From the NCBI RefSeq assembly GCF_000336915.1, contig NZ_AOMD01000018.1, forward strand, positions 130,180 through 194,179: DNA of 64,000 nucleotides, in the 5' to 3' direction. Numbering within the stretch: the stretch's first letter is position 1; the number at the start of each line of letters is the position of its first letter. The notes beneath the pieces are model-generated. The model saw nothing but the letters and a program-made list of their open reading frames with translations. It had not been told where the DNA came from and searched no databases. This DNA comes from Halococcus saccharolyticus DSM 5350 (lineage in GTDB: Archaea > Halobacteriota > Halobacteria > Halobacteriales > Halococcaceae). The translations under genes were made by a program, and so were the position numbers. Positions 1-8,767 of the stretch are shown here, piece by piece.

Positions 1-203
1 CACTCGGGGCCACGATCGATCTCGTCGGCCTCAACCACCAGTCCGCAGTCGGTACACACCGTCTCGCCGTGCTCGGTGTCGCTGACCAGCCGGCCGCCAC
101 ACTCCGGGCACACCAGCTCGTCCTCGGGGGCCTCCTCTTCCTGTTCGGTCTCGTTCTCTCGAGTCTCTTCCTCGCGGTTGATTCGGGTCGTTGTGTCGCT
201 CAT
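1..203 (-). CDS. tfb: Transcription initiation factor IIB (TFB), N-terminal part only
   Basis: The gene runs off the left edge, so only the first 67 codons are visible. TFB binds the TATA-box/TBP complex and recruits archaeal RNA polymerase. The visible part has an acidic leader of about 30 residues, then the TFB zinc ribbon: a Cys-x2-Cys pair (CPECGG) followed by a second pair (CTDCG) and the conserved [13 protein letters not shown]-type B-finger start. The start is the ATG at 201-203. Haloarchaea usually carry several TFB paralogues and the missing cyclin repeats would be needed to say which one this is. Confidence 0.93.
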   Translation of the reverse strand, partial: MSDTTTRINREEETRENETEQEEEAPEDELVCPECGGRLVSDTEHGETVCTDCGLVVEADEIDRGPE

Positions 204-534
204 GATTGAGTTAGTGGGGTCTGAAGCGGTCGGCTGCTGGGGATGGTTCGTGGACGGTCCCAGAACTCGGTGCTTAACCAATCGTTAGTCCGTAAAGGAC
301 TTAAATCTGTCGGAGATTGGTGGTTGAGAACGGCCGTCTCAAAGCCTCATGAGGGCGTAATCAGGCACCTCAAAAACCTTGGCATATCGATGGTTTTTGG
401 TGGTCTGATCGGCCCTGAGCGTTCGGGACTCGGGCCGGTTGTGCTACGCTTTCGGATAGTTCGTGCCAGTCTTCGACCGCCGACGCTGACTCATGTTGTT
501 CACGTTCAAAATCGATCGCTACGGCGTTTCGCAG
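204..534. other. Intergenic region with probable tfb promoter
   Basis: No convincing gene is present. On the minus strand a TTTAAG TATA-like box lies near 297-306, which would serve tfb and imply a leader of roughly 70 nt. A perfect 8-bp inverted repeat, CAAAAACC at 371-378 and GGTTTTTG at 392-399, could form a terminator hairpin with a T-rich arm. Its position suits termination of the minus-strand gene ending at 535. These readings are from pattern alone. Confidence 0.4.
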
Positions 535-846
535 TCAATCCCACGTCACCCATGTGAGAAAGACGATACCGGCGAACTCCAGGGCGCGAAGCGCCAGCAT
601 CGCCCGCTGAGCGATGGGTGGGACGAGACTCGCTGTGTTGATCCACACCGTGAGGTCGGGATTGAAGACGAAGAGGTATATCGCTAGTGCGTTCTCCGCG
701 AGGAGCAACACGGCGAACACCAGCAGTCCGAGCGTGTGCTTCGAGCGGAATCGATAGAAGTTCCGTCCCCATACGTACCCGAGGCCGGCGAGGAGGAGTA
801 CGTTGAGCACGCTCAATGCGTGCATCGCGTCGATCAGGACGGCCAT
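535..846 (-). CDS. Small haloarchaeal membrane protein (DUF7521-like)
   Basis: A 103-residue protein with about three hydrophobic helices (residues 8-26, 37-60 and 84-101) and no catalytic motif. It is preceded on the same strand by an ArsR-type winged-helix gene (902-1177) with a gap of 55 nt. This pairing of a small membrane protein with a winged-helix regulator is common in haloarchaea, so it may be a membrane partner or target of that regulator. The DUF number is from memory. The function is unknown. Confidence 0.7.
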   Translation of the reverse strand: MAVLIDAMHALSVLNVLLLAGLGYVWGRNFYRFRSKHTLGLLVFAVLLLAENALAIYLFVFNPDLTVWINTASLVPPIAQRAMLALRALEFAGIVFLTWVTWD

Positions 847-901
847 CTACCTCCTCCTACCCTGTACGGCCGCATATACTCTTTCCCAATTCGTACCATA
901 C

Positions 902-1177
902 TCACTCCACCTGTTCGATGATTTCCTCGACGGTGTCCCAGTGGTGGCGCGCTTGATCTGTCGGCAGATAAATCGCGCCGTAGTCGTCGCCGCTGTCCTG
1001 CAACACGCCGTTGTCTTCGAGCACGTCGAGGTGATGTCGGACGGTTTTGTAGTCGAGTTCGAGGTCTTCGGCGAGCTGGTTCGCGTTTCGCGGTCGCTCG
1101 TCGAGGGCCCGGAGGATACGCACGCGGTTCGTGCCGCCGCGAGTACCCGTCAGCACGTACCACAGGACGGCCTCCAT
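902..1177 (-). CDS. ArsR-type winged-helix transcriptional regulator
   Basis: A 91-residue DNA-binding protein. The recognition region reads NRVRILRALDERPRNANQL followed by LDYKTVRHHLDVLEDNGVL, the classic helix-turn-helix plus wing arrangement of small archaeal ArsR-type regulators. The ATG at 1175-1177 is preferred over a start 16 codons upstream because the family begins just before the first helix (MEAVLWYVLTGTRGG). No metal-binding cysteines are present, so it is unlikely to be a metal sensor. It is followed by the membrane protein gene at 535-846 and is probably co-transcribed with it. Confidence 0.85.
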   Translation of the reverse strand: MEAVLWYVLTGTRGGTNRVRILRALDERPRNANQLAEDLELDYKTVRHHLDVLEDNGVLQDSGDDYGAIYLPTDQARHHWDTVEEIIEQVE

Positions 1178-1231
1178 CGAGCGAAACTGACACACCCACC
1201 CCTTGTAAGCGCACCGACCGCGCACCGCGTT

Positions 1232-1516
1232 TCACACGGTGAACAGGTCATCCTCTGTGGGCACCGCGAACAGCCCGATCCGTGCACCCGCATCGAGCCA
1301 CGCATGTCCGTACGAAAACGCCGCGAGCGCGTTCACTGGGTCGTCTGTTTCGCGGAAGTGCCGGCCGTCGTCGAGGTAGGACTGTGCCATCTCGCGGTAC
1401 TCGGTCGCGGATTCGGCCAGTGGAGTTCCGTCCGGCGGCACGACGCTTGCCGCATCGAGTGCGTCGGCGAGCAGCCGTTCGTAGCGATCGGTCTTCTCGT
1501 CGAGATCGGCGGACAT
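1232..1516 (-). CDS. DUF357 family protein
   Basis: A 94-residue, mostly helical acidic protein. The segment with DGRHFRETDDPVNALAAFSYGHAWLDAGARIG matches the archaeal DUF357 family, a helical-hairpin domain of unknown role found across Euryarchaeota (established family; recognition is from memory). The start is the ATG at 1514-1516. The gene stands alone between the ArsR-type regulator and a membrane protein on the same strand. Confidence 0.8.
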   Translation of the reverse strand: MSADLDEKTDRYERLLADALDAASVVPPDGTPLAESATEYREMAQSYLDDGRHFRETDDPVNALAAFSYGHAWLDAGARIGLFAVPTEDDLFTV

Positions 1517-1584
1517 ACCGACGGAAGCGGCGGCCGTGACCTAAGCGCTTCCGTCGCCGATCACCGCTTTCCCTCGAACGGGTA

Positions 1585-2301
1585 TCAATCGCTCTCCTTC
1601 CACTCCCCGCGCTCGACCGTCCCGAACTCGCCCTTGGAGTGACGTTCGCGCGGCCAGAACGCGATCGCGACGACGATGGCGTAGAACGTTCCCACGATAC
1701 CAAACACGACGAACCCCGGCACCGATCCCACTCTAGCCGCTTCGATCACCGGTCGAGTCGAGAAGGCCGTGAGTTTGAACAGCCACGCGGCGAGCATGAG
1801 GAGCAAGAACGGAAGATAGATGCGACGGAGCCGACGCGCGAGTGCTTCGGTGTAGGGCGTTTTGATCGTCGGATTCCGGTAGTCCTCGCTGAGTTCGCGT
1901 CGCCAGTTGCGGTGCTCGACGCCTTGGGAGGGATCGAGCGTGTTCGCGAAGAGGTTCTCCTGTAGCAGCCGTGCCCGGGCTCGATACACGTCGTAGGCCT
2001 GGTAGCGCCGTGCTTCGATCGCCAGGAACATCGTGATTACCACCATCCCGGTGAGGAGGATCACGTGATTGCCCTCGGTCGAGAAGGCGTACACCAGAAC
2101 AGCGGCAATGATCGTCACAGCCCAGTTGATCGTCTCGTCGAGACGACCGCGCCACGTCGTGACCACGCTCATCTCGCCGCGATAGAAGTGTGCCACGACT
2201 GACCCCAGCCCCGTGCTCTTCGAGACCATCTCGCGCCCGATCTCGCGTTCCTCACGCTCCTCCGGATCGAACTCGTCCCAGTCTCTGTCACTTTCTCCCA
2301 T
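1585..2301 (-). CDS. DUF2270 family integral membrane protein
   Basis: A 238-residue protein with a charged N-terminus (about 35 residues) and about four hydrophobic segments. The RRYQAYDVYRARARLLQENLFAN region between the second and third helices is typical of DUF2270 membrane proteins. The ATG at 2299-2301 is chosen because the 30 codons upstream look unlike the family. It is divergent from trxB and shares a short promoter region with it. The function is unknown. Confidence 0.8.
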   Translation of the reverse strand: MGESDRDWDEFDPEEREEREIGREMVSKSTGLGSVVAHFYRGEMSVVTTWRGRLDETINWAVTIIAAVLVYAFSTEGNHVILLTGMVVITMFLAIEARRYQAYDVYRARARLLQENLFANTLDPSQGVEHRNWRRELSEDYRNPTIKTPYTEALARRLRRIYLPFLLLMLAAWLFKLTAFSTRPVIEAARVGSVPGFVVFGIVGTFYAIVVAIAFWPRERHSKGEFGTVERGEWKESD

Positions 2302-2362
2302 GATTGTCGGAGATTCGCTGTGCGTTCGTAAAACCACGCCGCCTGCGTGCACGCGGGAGCAC

Positions 2363-2374
2363 AACTTAGTTACC
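2363..2374 (+). promoter_or_regulatory. TATA-like box for trxB
   Basis: AACTTAGTTACC lies about 28 nt before the trxB ATG, the spacing expected when transcription starts at or next to the start codon. Confidence 0.5.
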
Positions 2375-2396
2375 CGCCGGTCGCCAATCACGAACC

Positions 2397-3452
2397 ATGA
2401 CCGAGAACCCGGAGCCGGAGCACCACCGACTCGTCGTCGCAGGGTCGGGGATCGCGGGACTGACGGCGGCGATCTACGCCGCGCGCTCGAACAACGAGCC
2501 CCTCGTGCTCGAAGGGCGCGAACCGGGGGGCCAGCTTACCTTGACGACCGACGTCGCTAACTACCCGGGCTTTCCCGAGGGGATCGGTGGCCCCGAGCTG
2601 GTGAACGACATGCAGGCCCAGGCCGAGCGTTTCGGCGCGGAGATCCGTCACGGCGTGATCGAGCACGTCGACGATTCGGACCGCCCCTTCGAGATCGAAC
2701 TCGCCGACGGCACGCGCCTCACCGCCGACGCCGTGATCGCCGCGAGCGGCGCGAGCGCGCGGACCCTTGGAATTCCGGGCGAGGACGAGCTGATGGGCTA
2801 CGGTGTCTCGACGTGTGCGACCTGCGACGGAGCCTTCTTCCGCGACGAGGAGATGATCGTGGTCGGTGGCGGCGACGCCGCGATGGAGGAGGCCACCTTC
2901 CTCACGAAGTTCGCCTCCAAAGTGTACGTGATCCACCGCCGCGAGGCGTTCCGGGCGGAGGACTACTGGATCGACCGGCTCGAAGAGCACGTCGAGGCCG
3001 GCGATATCGAGGTCGTCCGAAACGCTGAACTCACCGAGATCCGTGGCTCACCCGACGGGGGCATCGAGGGTGCGTCGCTCGTTCGTCATCCCGAGGGTCA
3101 CCCCACGGAGCGACTCGACGACTCCGAGACCGAGCGCTTCGAAATGGACGTCGGTGCGGTCTTCCTCGCCATCGGCCACACGCCGAACACCGACTATCTC
3201 GAAGATACGGGGGTCGAAATGGACGACGCAGGCTACCTCGACACCCGGGGTGGCGCTGGCGGCGGTCAGACCAGAACCGGAGTGCCGGGGATCTTCGGCG
3301 CGGGCGACGTCGTCGACTACCACTACCAGCAGGCCGTGACCGCTGGCGGGATGGGCTGTAAGGCCGCGATCGACGCCGACGACTACCTCGAAACCCTCGA
3401 CGAGGAGCCCGCGACCGACGCCGAGGCGGCGCTCGCCGAATCCGACGACTGA
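2397..3452 (+). CDS. trxB: Thioredoxin-disulfide reductase-type flavoprotein
   Basis: A 351-residue FAD/NAD(P)H enzyme that would reduce thioredoxin or a related cytoplasmic disulfide. An N-terminal FAD-binding GSGIAG lies near residues 16-21, the redox-active CATC is at residues 140-143, a second dinucleotide-binding GGGDAAMEEA follows, and the C-terminal GDVVDYHYQQAVTAGGMG segment is typical of the family. The ATG at 2397 is supported by a TATA-like box about 28 nt upstream. The alanine-rich acidic C-terminal tail is usual for haloarchaea. It ends four bases from the convergent epimerase gene. Confidence 0.95.
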   Translation: MTENPEPEHHRLVVAGSGIAGLTAAIYAARSNNEPLVLEGREPGGQLTLTTDVANYPGFPEGIGGPELVNDMQAQAERFGAEIRHGVIEHVDDSDRPFEIELADGTRLTADAVIAASGASARTLGIPGEDELMGYGVSTCATCDGAFFRDEEMIVVGGGDAAMEEATFLTKFASKVYVIHRREAFRAEDYWIDRLEEHVEAGDIEVVRNAELTEIRGSPDGGIEGASLVRHPEGHPTERLDDSETERFEMDVGAVFLAIGHTPNTDYLEDTGVEMDDAGYLDTRGGAGGGQTRTGVPGIFGAGDVVDYHYQQAVTAGGMGCKAAIDADDYLETLDEEPATDAEAALAESDD

Positions 3453-3455
3453 TTC

Positions 3456-4846
3456 TCAGAGGTAGTCGAAAGCACCGTCGCCGACGTCGAACGCGGCGCG
3501 GTCGTGAGACCACTCGAAGGTGGCCGGATCGTCGAGCTCCTCGAAGTAGCGCACGATCTCCGTGCCGACGTCCTCACCGTAGAGGCGTGGCCCCGACCCG
3601 AGGCGGTCGCGGGTGGTGTCGTCGGTGAACGCGTACTCGACGAGCGTGGCCATCGATTCGCCGGACACGGGCGGGACCAGCAGGTTCGTGTTGGCGTCCA
3701 TCACCGTCTCGGGGCGGTCGGTGTTGAACCGGGCGGTGAGACACCGCGTCTCCCGGATGTGGTTGAGTTCCTCCTGGACGCTGCCGGAGTCGGTGAGCGC
3801 CGCGAAACACTGCCCGGAGCGGAAGAACTCGTAGACGTGGGCGTGCTTCTTCCAGAGACCAGTGAAGAGGAAGTTGTCGTTGTCGGCGGCGAGGCGTTCG
3901 AGGGTCTCGCGGAGCCCGTACTCGTCGAGCGCGGTGCCTGTCGCGTGCAGTTCCACGAAGTTGACGTTGTAGCCCGCTTCCACCAGGCGGATCACACAGT
4001 CCACGATCGCGCGGAACCGATCGGGGAGGAGGTTCGCGCGGCGGTGGATGTCAACTCGGATCCAGTCGTCGCGCTCTTCCAGTTCGGGGTAGACGTCGAA
4101 GACCGACTCCCCGCCTCCAGTATCGGCCTTTAGCTCGATGGCATCCACGACCGAATTTCCGACCACCGGGATGCGTTCCTCGTCGCCGACAGCAGCAGGA
4201 TACCCCTCGCGCACGAGGTGGTCGCGGTTCAGCTCGACCGGTGCGAGGTGGTAGAGACAGGCCGCCGAGCCGACGAACGTGTCGTACTGCTCGGGGAACG
4301 GCTCGGCACGATCGAGGGACCACTCGCCCCCCATTGATCGCGGACGAACGCGGCGGCGTCCACATCGTTGCCGGCGTAGGCGTCGAACGACGGAGCCATC
4401 CCCCGCAGCCCCGCCTCGTTGTGGGCGGCGTACTGGTTGGTGGCGAACGCCCACGCCTGGGGGACGATGCCGGCGGCGTGCGTATCGCCGTGAACGAGAG
4501 GGAGCACCGTCGTCTCGGGGTAGTGTTCGTCGAGATGGGCGGCGATGTCGGCGACCCGAGTCGTGACCTGGGCCGTCTTCTCCGAGAGGCCGCCGCGCAC
4601 GCCGAGATCCACCGCGATCGCGTCGTCGATGCCGTACTCCACGAGGCCGTGTCCGAGGACGTCGTCGTAGTGTTGCCCGGTGTGAAGGGCGAAACACGGG
4701 AACCCGCGGTCACGGGCGGCGGCGACGACGGGTGCCTGCTTGTAGAAGTCGGGTTTGGTCGCCGTCACCACCGCGAGGGCGAGATCGGCGTCACCCCCGT
4801 CGAGTGCTGCATCGAGTCGATCCTCGTGGATCCGAAGACCAGCCAT
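3456..4846 (-). pseudogene. UDP-N-acetylglucosamine 2-epimerase family gene with a frameshift
   Basis: This gene reads as two pieces in different frames. The N-terminal part starts at the ATG 4844-4846 and has the epimerase motif HTGQHYDDV. The C-terminal part has VDIHRRANL, the LTDSGSVQEE UDP-sugar signature and FNTDRPETV. The frames meet at a run of six C at 4327-4332; adding one base restores a 463-residue protein across DQWGGEWS. The enzyme would interconvert UDP-GlcNAc and UDP-ManNAc for surface glycans. No sugar-transfer genes are adjacent. A homopolymer sequencing error is as likely as a real mutation, and both halves look well conserved. Confidence 0.85.
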
Positions 4847-4938
4847 TCCGTGGCCGTTTCCGCGTCGCCAGCTTATAGGCTTCTCTTCGATCCCGACGGC
4901 TCCATCGCCGCTTTCGGCTGCGGACGCGGGTGGAACGC

Positions 4939-5604
4939 TCACCCCTCGACGGCGTAGGAGAGAACGACGCCGTCGTCGAGTCGTTCGACGTCGGCCAGTG
5001 TGAGTTCGGGGAACGCCTCGACGAACCCCTCGCCGTCGGCGAGCGTCGGTGCGTCGCGCCCGCCGATGATAAGCGAGCCGACGTACACCGAGAGATCGTC
5101 GACCACGCCCGCCGTGAACGCCGAAAAGAGGAGTTCGCCACCGCCCTCGATCAGCAGTCGGTCGATACCTTCCGATTCGAGTTCGTCGAGTCCCGCGGCG
5201 AGATCGACGCGCTCCGTGCCGGCCTCGACGAGGTGTGCGCCAGCATCGCGGAGCGCGGCACGTCGGTCGTCGGGGGCGTCCTCGCCCACTAGAAGATGGG
5301 TCTCAGCCGCGTCGTCAAGCACGCGGGCGTCGGTCGGCGTTCTCGCACGGGTGTCGATCACCACCCGTGCGGGGTGCTCGGGATCGCCGCGCTCGCGCCG
5401 CTCGGCACGCAGGTCGGGGTCCTCGACGGTGAGGTGGGGATCGTCGGCGAGAACGGTGCCGATCCCGACGGCGACCCCGTCGCAGTCCGCTCGAATCGCG
5501 TCGACCCGCGCGAAGTCCTTGGGACCGCTGATCCGCACCCGGTCGCGCCGGCGCGAGGAGAGTTTACCGTCGGCGCTCATCGCCGCATTGACCACGACGT
5601 TCAT
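4939..5604 (-). CDS. 2,5-diamino-6-(ribosylamino)pyrimidinone 5'-phosphate reductase
   Basis: A 221-residue RibD C-terminal-type reductase for the archaeal riboflavin/F420 pathway; archaea reduce the ribosyl chain before deamination. Motifs seen are MNVVVNAAMSADGKLSS at the N-terminus, SGPKDFARVDAIRADCDGV, VGIGTVLADDPHLTV and LLIEGGGELL near the C-terminus, all characteristic of this NADPH-dependent family. The ATG at 5602-5604 fits the family start. It lies upstream of the epimerase gene on the same strand, with a 92-nt gap. Confidence 0.92.
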   Translation of the reverse strand: MNVVVNAAMSADGKLSSRRRDRVRISGPKDFARVDAIRADCDGVAVGIGTVLADDPHLTVEDPDLRAERRERGDPEHPARVVIDTRARTPTDARVLDDAAETHLLVGEDAPDDRRAALRDAGAHLVEAGTERVDLAAGLDELESEGIDRLLIEGGGELLFSAFTAGVVDDLSVYVGSLIIGGRDAPTLADGEGFVEAFPELTLADVERLDDGVVLSYAVEG

Positions 5605-5690
5605 GACGGGCCTCCCCGTTGCTCGGGAAAGCCGCTTTCGGTGGGATGACGGATGCGGTGCGGCCGGGAAGCGCTGCGGCTGGGCCACAG

Positions 5691-5700
5691 ACTTTTGCGC
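5691..5700 (+). promoter_or_regulatory. TATA-like box for the cupin gene
   Basis: ACTTTTGCGC lies about 26 nt before the cupin ATG at 5721, fitting leaderless initiation. Confidence 0.45.
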
Positions 5701-5720
5701 TATCCCGTCGTCGCGTGCGT

Positions 5721-6119
5721 ATGGACTCCGACGTGGTCCACACCGACGACGTCCCGGTAACCGACCTTGCCGAGATCGACGAGATCCCGCCCGACCTCGA
5801 CATCCGCTCGATCGACGACGCCCTCGGCACCGAGAAAACGAACTGCAAGCTCTGGTACTTCGATCCCGGCGAGGAGATCACCTATCACGCCCACTCCGAA
5901 CAGGAGGAGCTCTACTACATCATCGAGGGAGAGTTCTCGCTCAAGCTCGGTCGGTCGGGCGAGGAGGAGTATCACGAGGTCGGCCCGGGAACCTTCTACG
6001 CCGCGGGTCCCGAGGTCGGCCACGGCCACCGGTATCTCGGCGACGACCAGGGGATCGTCCTCGCGATCGGCGCGCCGGCGGTCGAGGACCCCGGACTCGA
6101 CCCACACGAGATCGACTGA
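5721..6119 (+). CDS. Cupin-domain protein
   Basis: A 132-residue single-domain cupin. The metal-binding motif 1 is visible as YHAHSEQEELYYIIEGEF (His, His, Glu), and motif 2 as GPGTFYAAGPEVGHGHRYLG. It could be a metal-dependent isomerase, dioxygenase or sugar/ligand-binding protein; the sequence does not decide. The ATG at 5721 is preceded by a TATA-like box. It is convergent with the amphi-Trp gene downstream. Confidence 0.88.
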   Translation: MDSDVVHTDDVPVTDLAEIDEIPPDLDIRSIDDALGTEKTNCKLWYFDPGEEITYHAHSEQEELYYIIEGEFSLKLGRSGEEEYHEVGPGTFYAAGPEVGHGHRYLGDDQGIVLAIGAPAVEDPGLDPHEID

Positions 6120-6150
6120 CGATCCTCGACGGCCGCCCGACACCACCGCG

Positions 6151-6660
6151 CTACTCGGTGTCGATCCTGGCACCCGGTGCGTTCCGGCGGACGCTCCGCA
6201 GTCCCTTCAGTGCGTTCTGCTTCGAGGCGTACCCCTCGCCGCCGTCCGCGATCACGTTGCCGTTGCGGTGGACGAGCCGCCACCGCCACTCGTCGGCCCG
6301 ATCACGGAAGACCTCGAACCGCGCGAGGCTCTCCGCTGCCGTCTCCTCACCGGTCACCGGCGGCGCGTCGGCCGTCTCGCCAGCACTGTCGCCCTCGTGC
6401 TGTACGACGCTTTCCTCGCTTGCGGGTTCCGACCACTCGATCTCGACTTCGAACTCCACGTCCGATCCCTCGTCGGTTCGCTCGCGTTCGAGTTCGATCT
6501 CGATCGTCGACTGGTCGGGCGGTCGCACGGTCACCGATCGGCCGTTGTCGGCGAGCGTCACCGTCCCGCCGTCGAACTGATCGGCCAGTGATCGGAATAT
6601 CGCGGCGATTTCGGCGCGGTCGCGGGTTCGCTCGGTCTCGAAGAGAGTCTCCTCGGCCAT
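6151..6660 (-). CDS. Two-domain protein: amphi-Trp domain plus YegP/DUF1508-like domain
   Basis: A 169-residue protein. The N-terminal half (residues 1-75) has the amphi-Trp pattern of alternating charged and hydrophobic residues including VTVRPPDQSTIEIELERE. The C-terminal part (about 112-169) has FEVFRDRADEWRWRLVHRNG followed by GGEGYASKQNALKGLRSVR, matching the YegP-like DUF1508 domain, known in haloarchaea as the HVO_2922 type. An acidic linker joins them. The function is unknown. The ATG at 6658-6660 gives a normal family start. Confidence 0.85.
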   Translation of the reverse strand: MAEETLFETERTRDRAEIAAIFRSLADQFDGGTVTLADNGRSVTVRPPDQSTIEIELERERTDEGSDVEFEVEIEWSEPASEESVVQHEGDSAGETADAPPVTGEETAAESLARFEVFRDRADEWRWRLVHRNGNVIADGGEGYASKQNALKGLRSVRRNAPGARIDTE

Positions 6661-6733
6661 ACCCCTCCGTTCGCTGGGCGAACATATGAATGCGACTCCC
6701 CTCCTCATCTCCGCCGACGAAGTGGTCCGTCGG

Positions 6734-6976
6734 TCAGGCCGCGTAGGTGGTGTCGAGGTATTCGACGATCCGCTCCGACTCGGCCATCGTGATCCCGCGC
6801 TCGTCGTCGACGAGCACCGGGACCGCACGCTGGCCCGACACCCGCTTGACCTCGTCGCGCTTCGAGTGGAGACCCTCGGTCCAGACGCTCTCGAACTCGA
6901 TGTCGAGTTCGTCGAGTCGATCGACAACGAGCTCGCAGTACGGACACCCTTCGAGCCGGTAGAGCGTGAGGCTCAT
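6734..6976 (-). CDS. Glutaredoxin-like protein (GST N-terminal thioredoxin fold)
   Basis: An 80-residue protein with the redox motif CPYC at residues 11-14 and the cis-proline loop RAVPVLVDDERG, followed by MAESERIVEYLDTTYA. This is the glutaredoxin/GST N-terminal fold used in thiol-disulfide exchange; in haloarchaea the thiol partner would probably be gamma-glutamylcysteine or protein thiols (inference). The ATG at 6974-6976 is preferred to a start 26 codons upstream because the family begins at the first beta strand. Confidence 0.9.
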   Translation of the reverse strand: MSLTLYRLEGCPYCELVVDRLDELDIEFESVWTEGLHSKRDEVKRVSGQRAVPVLVDDERGITMAESERIVEYLDTTYAA

Positions 6977-7109
6977 ACTCGAACACGGAGCGCCACGGGC
7001 AAAAGCGTGTTCCGCCGGAGGGACCGCGCATCCGTGCCGACTCTTGCCGTCCACACGCCCCAGCCTTGCCGACCGGAGACTTTTCGCCCACGGCGGTCGA
7101 TATCGGGGT

Positions 7110-7586
7110 ATGCCACCGAGCGAAGGCGAGCACGCGCCGGATTTCGAAGCGCTGCTGTGTGACGGCGAGACTTTTCGGCCGCGACGGCTCGCCGACGTAC
7201 TCGACGGCGGCTGTGTGGTCGTCTTCTACGGGTTCTCGTTCAGCGCCATCGCGGAGAACTGGTGGAAGCGCTACGATCGCGCTGGATGGGACGACTTCGA
7301 CGTCCCAGTGGTCGGCGTGAGTCGCGACGGGCCGTACGCCCAGAACGCCTTCCTCCGTGACCTCGACAGCCCGTTCCGCCTGTTCAGCGACGTCGAGGGC
7401 ACCGCCGCCGATGCGTACGACCTGCTGACTGAACGCGACGGGATGGATTCGACTCGGACCGCGCGCCGCTCCGTCTTCGTTCTCGACGCCGAGCGACAGG
7501 TCGTCGATCGCTGGCTCGCCGACGACTGGATCTCGCCGGTGCCTCGCGAGAAGATCGAGGCCGCGATCGCCGAGCGGACACGGTAA
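7110..7586 (+). CDS. Redoxin-fold protein lacking the peroxidatic cysteine
   Basis: A 158-residue AhpC/TSA-like protein. The fold is recognisable from HAPDFEALLCDG, the strand GGCVVVFYGF, VVGVSRDGPYAQNAFLRDL and SVFVLDAERQVVDRW. Where peroxiredoxins have their catalytic Cys (PxxxTxxC region, near residue 46) this protein reads FSFSAIAENWW and has no Cys. The only cysteines are at about 17 and 35, outside the active-site loop. It therefore probably has a binding or other role rather than classical peroxidase activity. A TATA-like TTTTCGCCC lies about 28 nt upstream. Confidence 0.75.
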   Translation: MPPSEGEHAPDFEALLCDGETFRPRRLADVLDGGCVVVFYGFSFSAIAENWWKRYDRAGWDDFDVPVVGVSRDGPYAQNAFLRDLDSPFRLFSDVEGTAADAYDLLTERDGMDSTRTARRSVFVLDAERQVVDRWLADDWISPVPREKIEAAIAERTR

Positions 7587-7617
7587 CGTTCGGGAAAACC
7601 GGATACTACCGACGCGT

Positions 7618-8421
7618 TCAGTCGTTCGTTTCTGCCTCGGCAGGCAGCAGCTCCGAGAGCTCGGAATGCTCGGAGAGGAGCGTCGACTCGTCGCGGTAGT
7701 CCGCGTACACGTCCTCGGCCCACTCGCGGGCAGCCGGGGAGGCGGTGTCGATGTACGTCTTCAGGAGTCCGGTTTCGTCGTCGTAGAGTCCGATCCCGAT
7801 CCGGTCGTCACACAGCGTGAGTCCGAACGGGAGATCGTCGTGGACTCGTAGCGTGAGATTACCGCTCTCGAAGGCCTCGCGGGCGCGATCCGGGTTCGAT
7901 CTGAGGAGCGATTCGACGACGCCGGGGAGGAAGATCGCGTCGGTCTCCATTCCATCGACGATGCGTGCGTGAAGCCCGTCGAGATGGAGCGGGTTGATCG
8001 CGGTCGGATCGACCCCGCGAAGCCGCTCGGAATCTTCGACTAGCGACATGAACCGACGCACTCCTCTGTACGGATCACCCGGCTCGGCGGTTGTCACGGT
8101 CGCGTTGCCGAACGCCTCGCGGACGAACGTCGGATCAGCGTCCGAAACGATCTCGAACACGGGTTCGACCCGCTGTGCCGTCTCGACAGTCTCTCGAAAT
8201 TCGGCGACGCTCTCGGCGATGACCGCTCCCATCGGCGTCAGCGATAGCTCTCCTGCCGATCGTTCGACGAGTCCCTGGTCCTCGAACGTTCGTGTGAATC
8301 GGTGAGCCGTCGGCCGGGATACCCCCAGACGTTCCTGGAGCTCCCGTCGGTCCAGCGCCCCGTCGCGCAGTACCGCAAGCGCCGACGCCCGTCTGGCGAG
8401 TTCGACCAACTCATCGGACAT
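7618..8421 (-). CDS. Helix-turn-helix transcriptional regulator, FilR1-like
   Basis: A 267-residue regulator. The N-terminal winged helix spans about residues 5-60 (RRELQERLGVSRPTAHRFTRTFEDQGLVERS). The C-terminal half, with DGMETDAIFLPGVVESLL and LTLRVHDDLPFGLTLCDDRIGIGLYDDETG, matches the methanogen FilR1 / DUF1724-type ligand domain that is common in haloarchaeal regulators. The ligand is unknown. It is transcribed divergently from the DUF4870 cluster, which is a possible target (inference). Confidence 0.85.
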   Translation of the reverse strand: MSDELVELARRASALAVLRDGALDRRELQERLGVSRPTAHRFTRTFEDQGLVERSAGELSLTPMGAVIAESVAEFRETVETAQRVEPVFEIVSDADPTFVREAFGNATVTTAEPGDPYRGVRRFMSLVEDSERLRGVDPTAINPLHLDGLHARIVDGMETDAIFLPGVVESLLRSNPDRAREAFESGNLTLRVHDDLPFGLTLCDDRIGIGLYDDETGLLKTYIDTASPAAREWAEDVYADYRDESTLLSEHSELSELLPAEAETND

Positions 8422-8767
8422 CGGTTATCGTGGCATATGCAGCCACAACACTTAAATTTCTACCAAAGATCCCGAAACGGACCTGTTCAGCGAGGATGTT
8501 CGGTTCGCTGTCGCGACGGAGCACCGATGGAAACGAGATCCCGTTCGTCTCCGTGAGGACGATCGATGACAACAGTCCGTCGGCAACCACTCCTGCAGTA
8601 ACTGATCGCCGTTCAGACGATGAACCGTGTTCGGGCCGTGAACAGTGCTCGTTGAGTGATTATAACCGGTTTCCTCCCCTCGATCAACAGTGTCGTCGTG
8701 TGATGAAGTGCCACGCGGGGCGATTCCGCCCGGACAGAACCGACCATACCGAAAACGGAGACGACTC
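8422..8767. other. Intergenic region with two opposed promoters
   Basis: No gene is supported here. A minus-strand TATA-like AATTTAAG lies at about 8452-8459, about 30 nt before the FilR1-like regulator start, fitting leaderless transcription of that gene. On the plus strand GATTATAACC at about 8657-8666 may be the promoter for the cluster starting at 8768, leaving a leader of about 80 nt. The rest shows no recognisable structure. Confidence 0.4.

Noticed and set aside
4327-4332. Programmed frameshift in the epimerase
   Set aside because: No downstream stimulatory structure or slippery heptamer is visible and the family is not known to use one; a one-base sequencing error or mutation is simpler.
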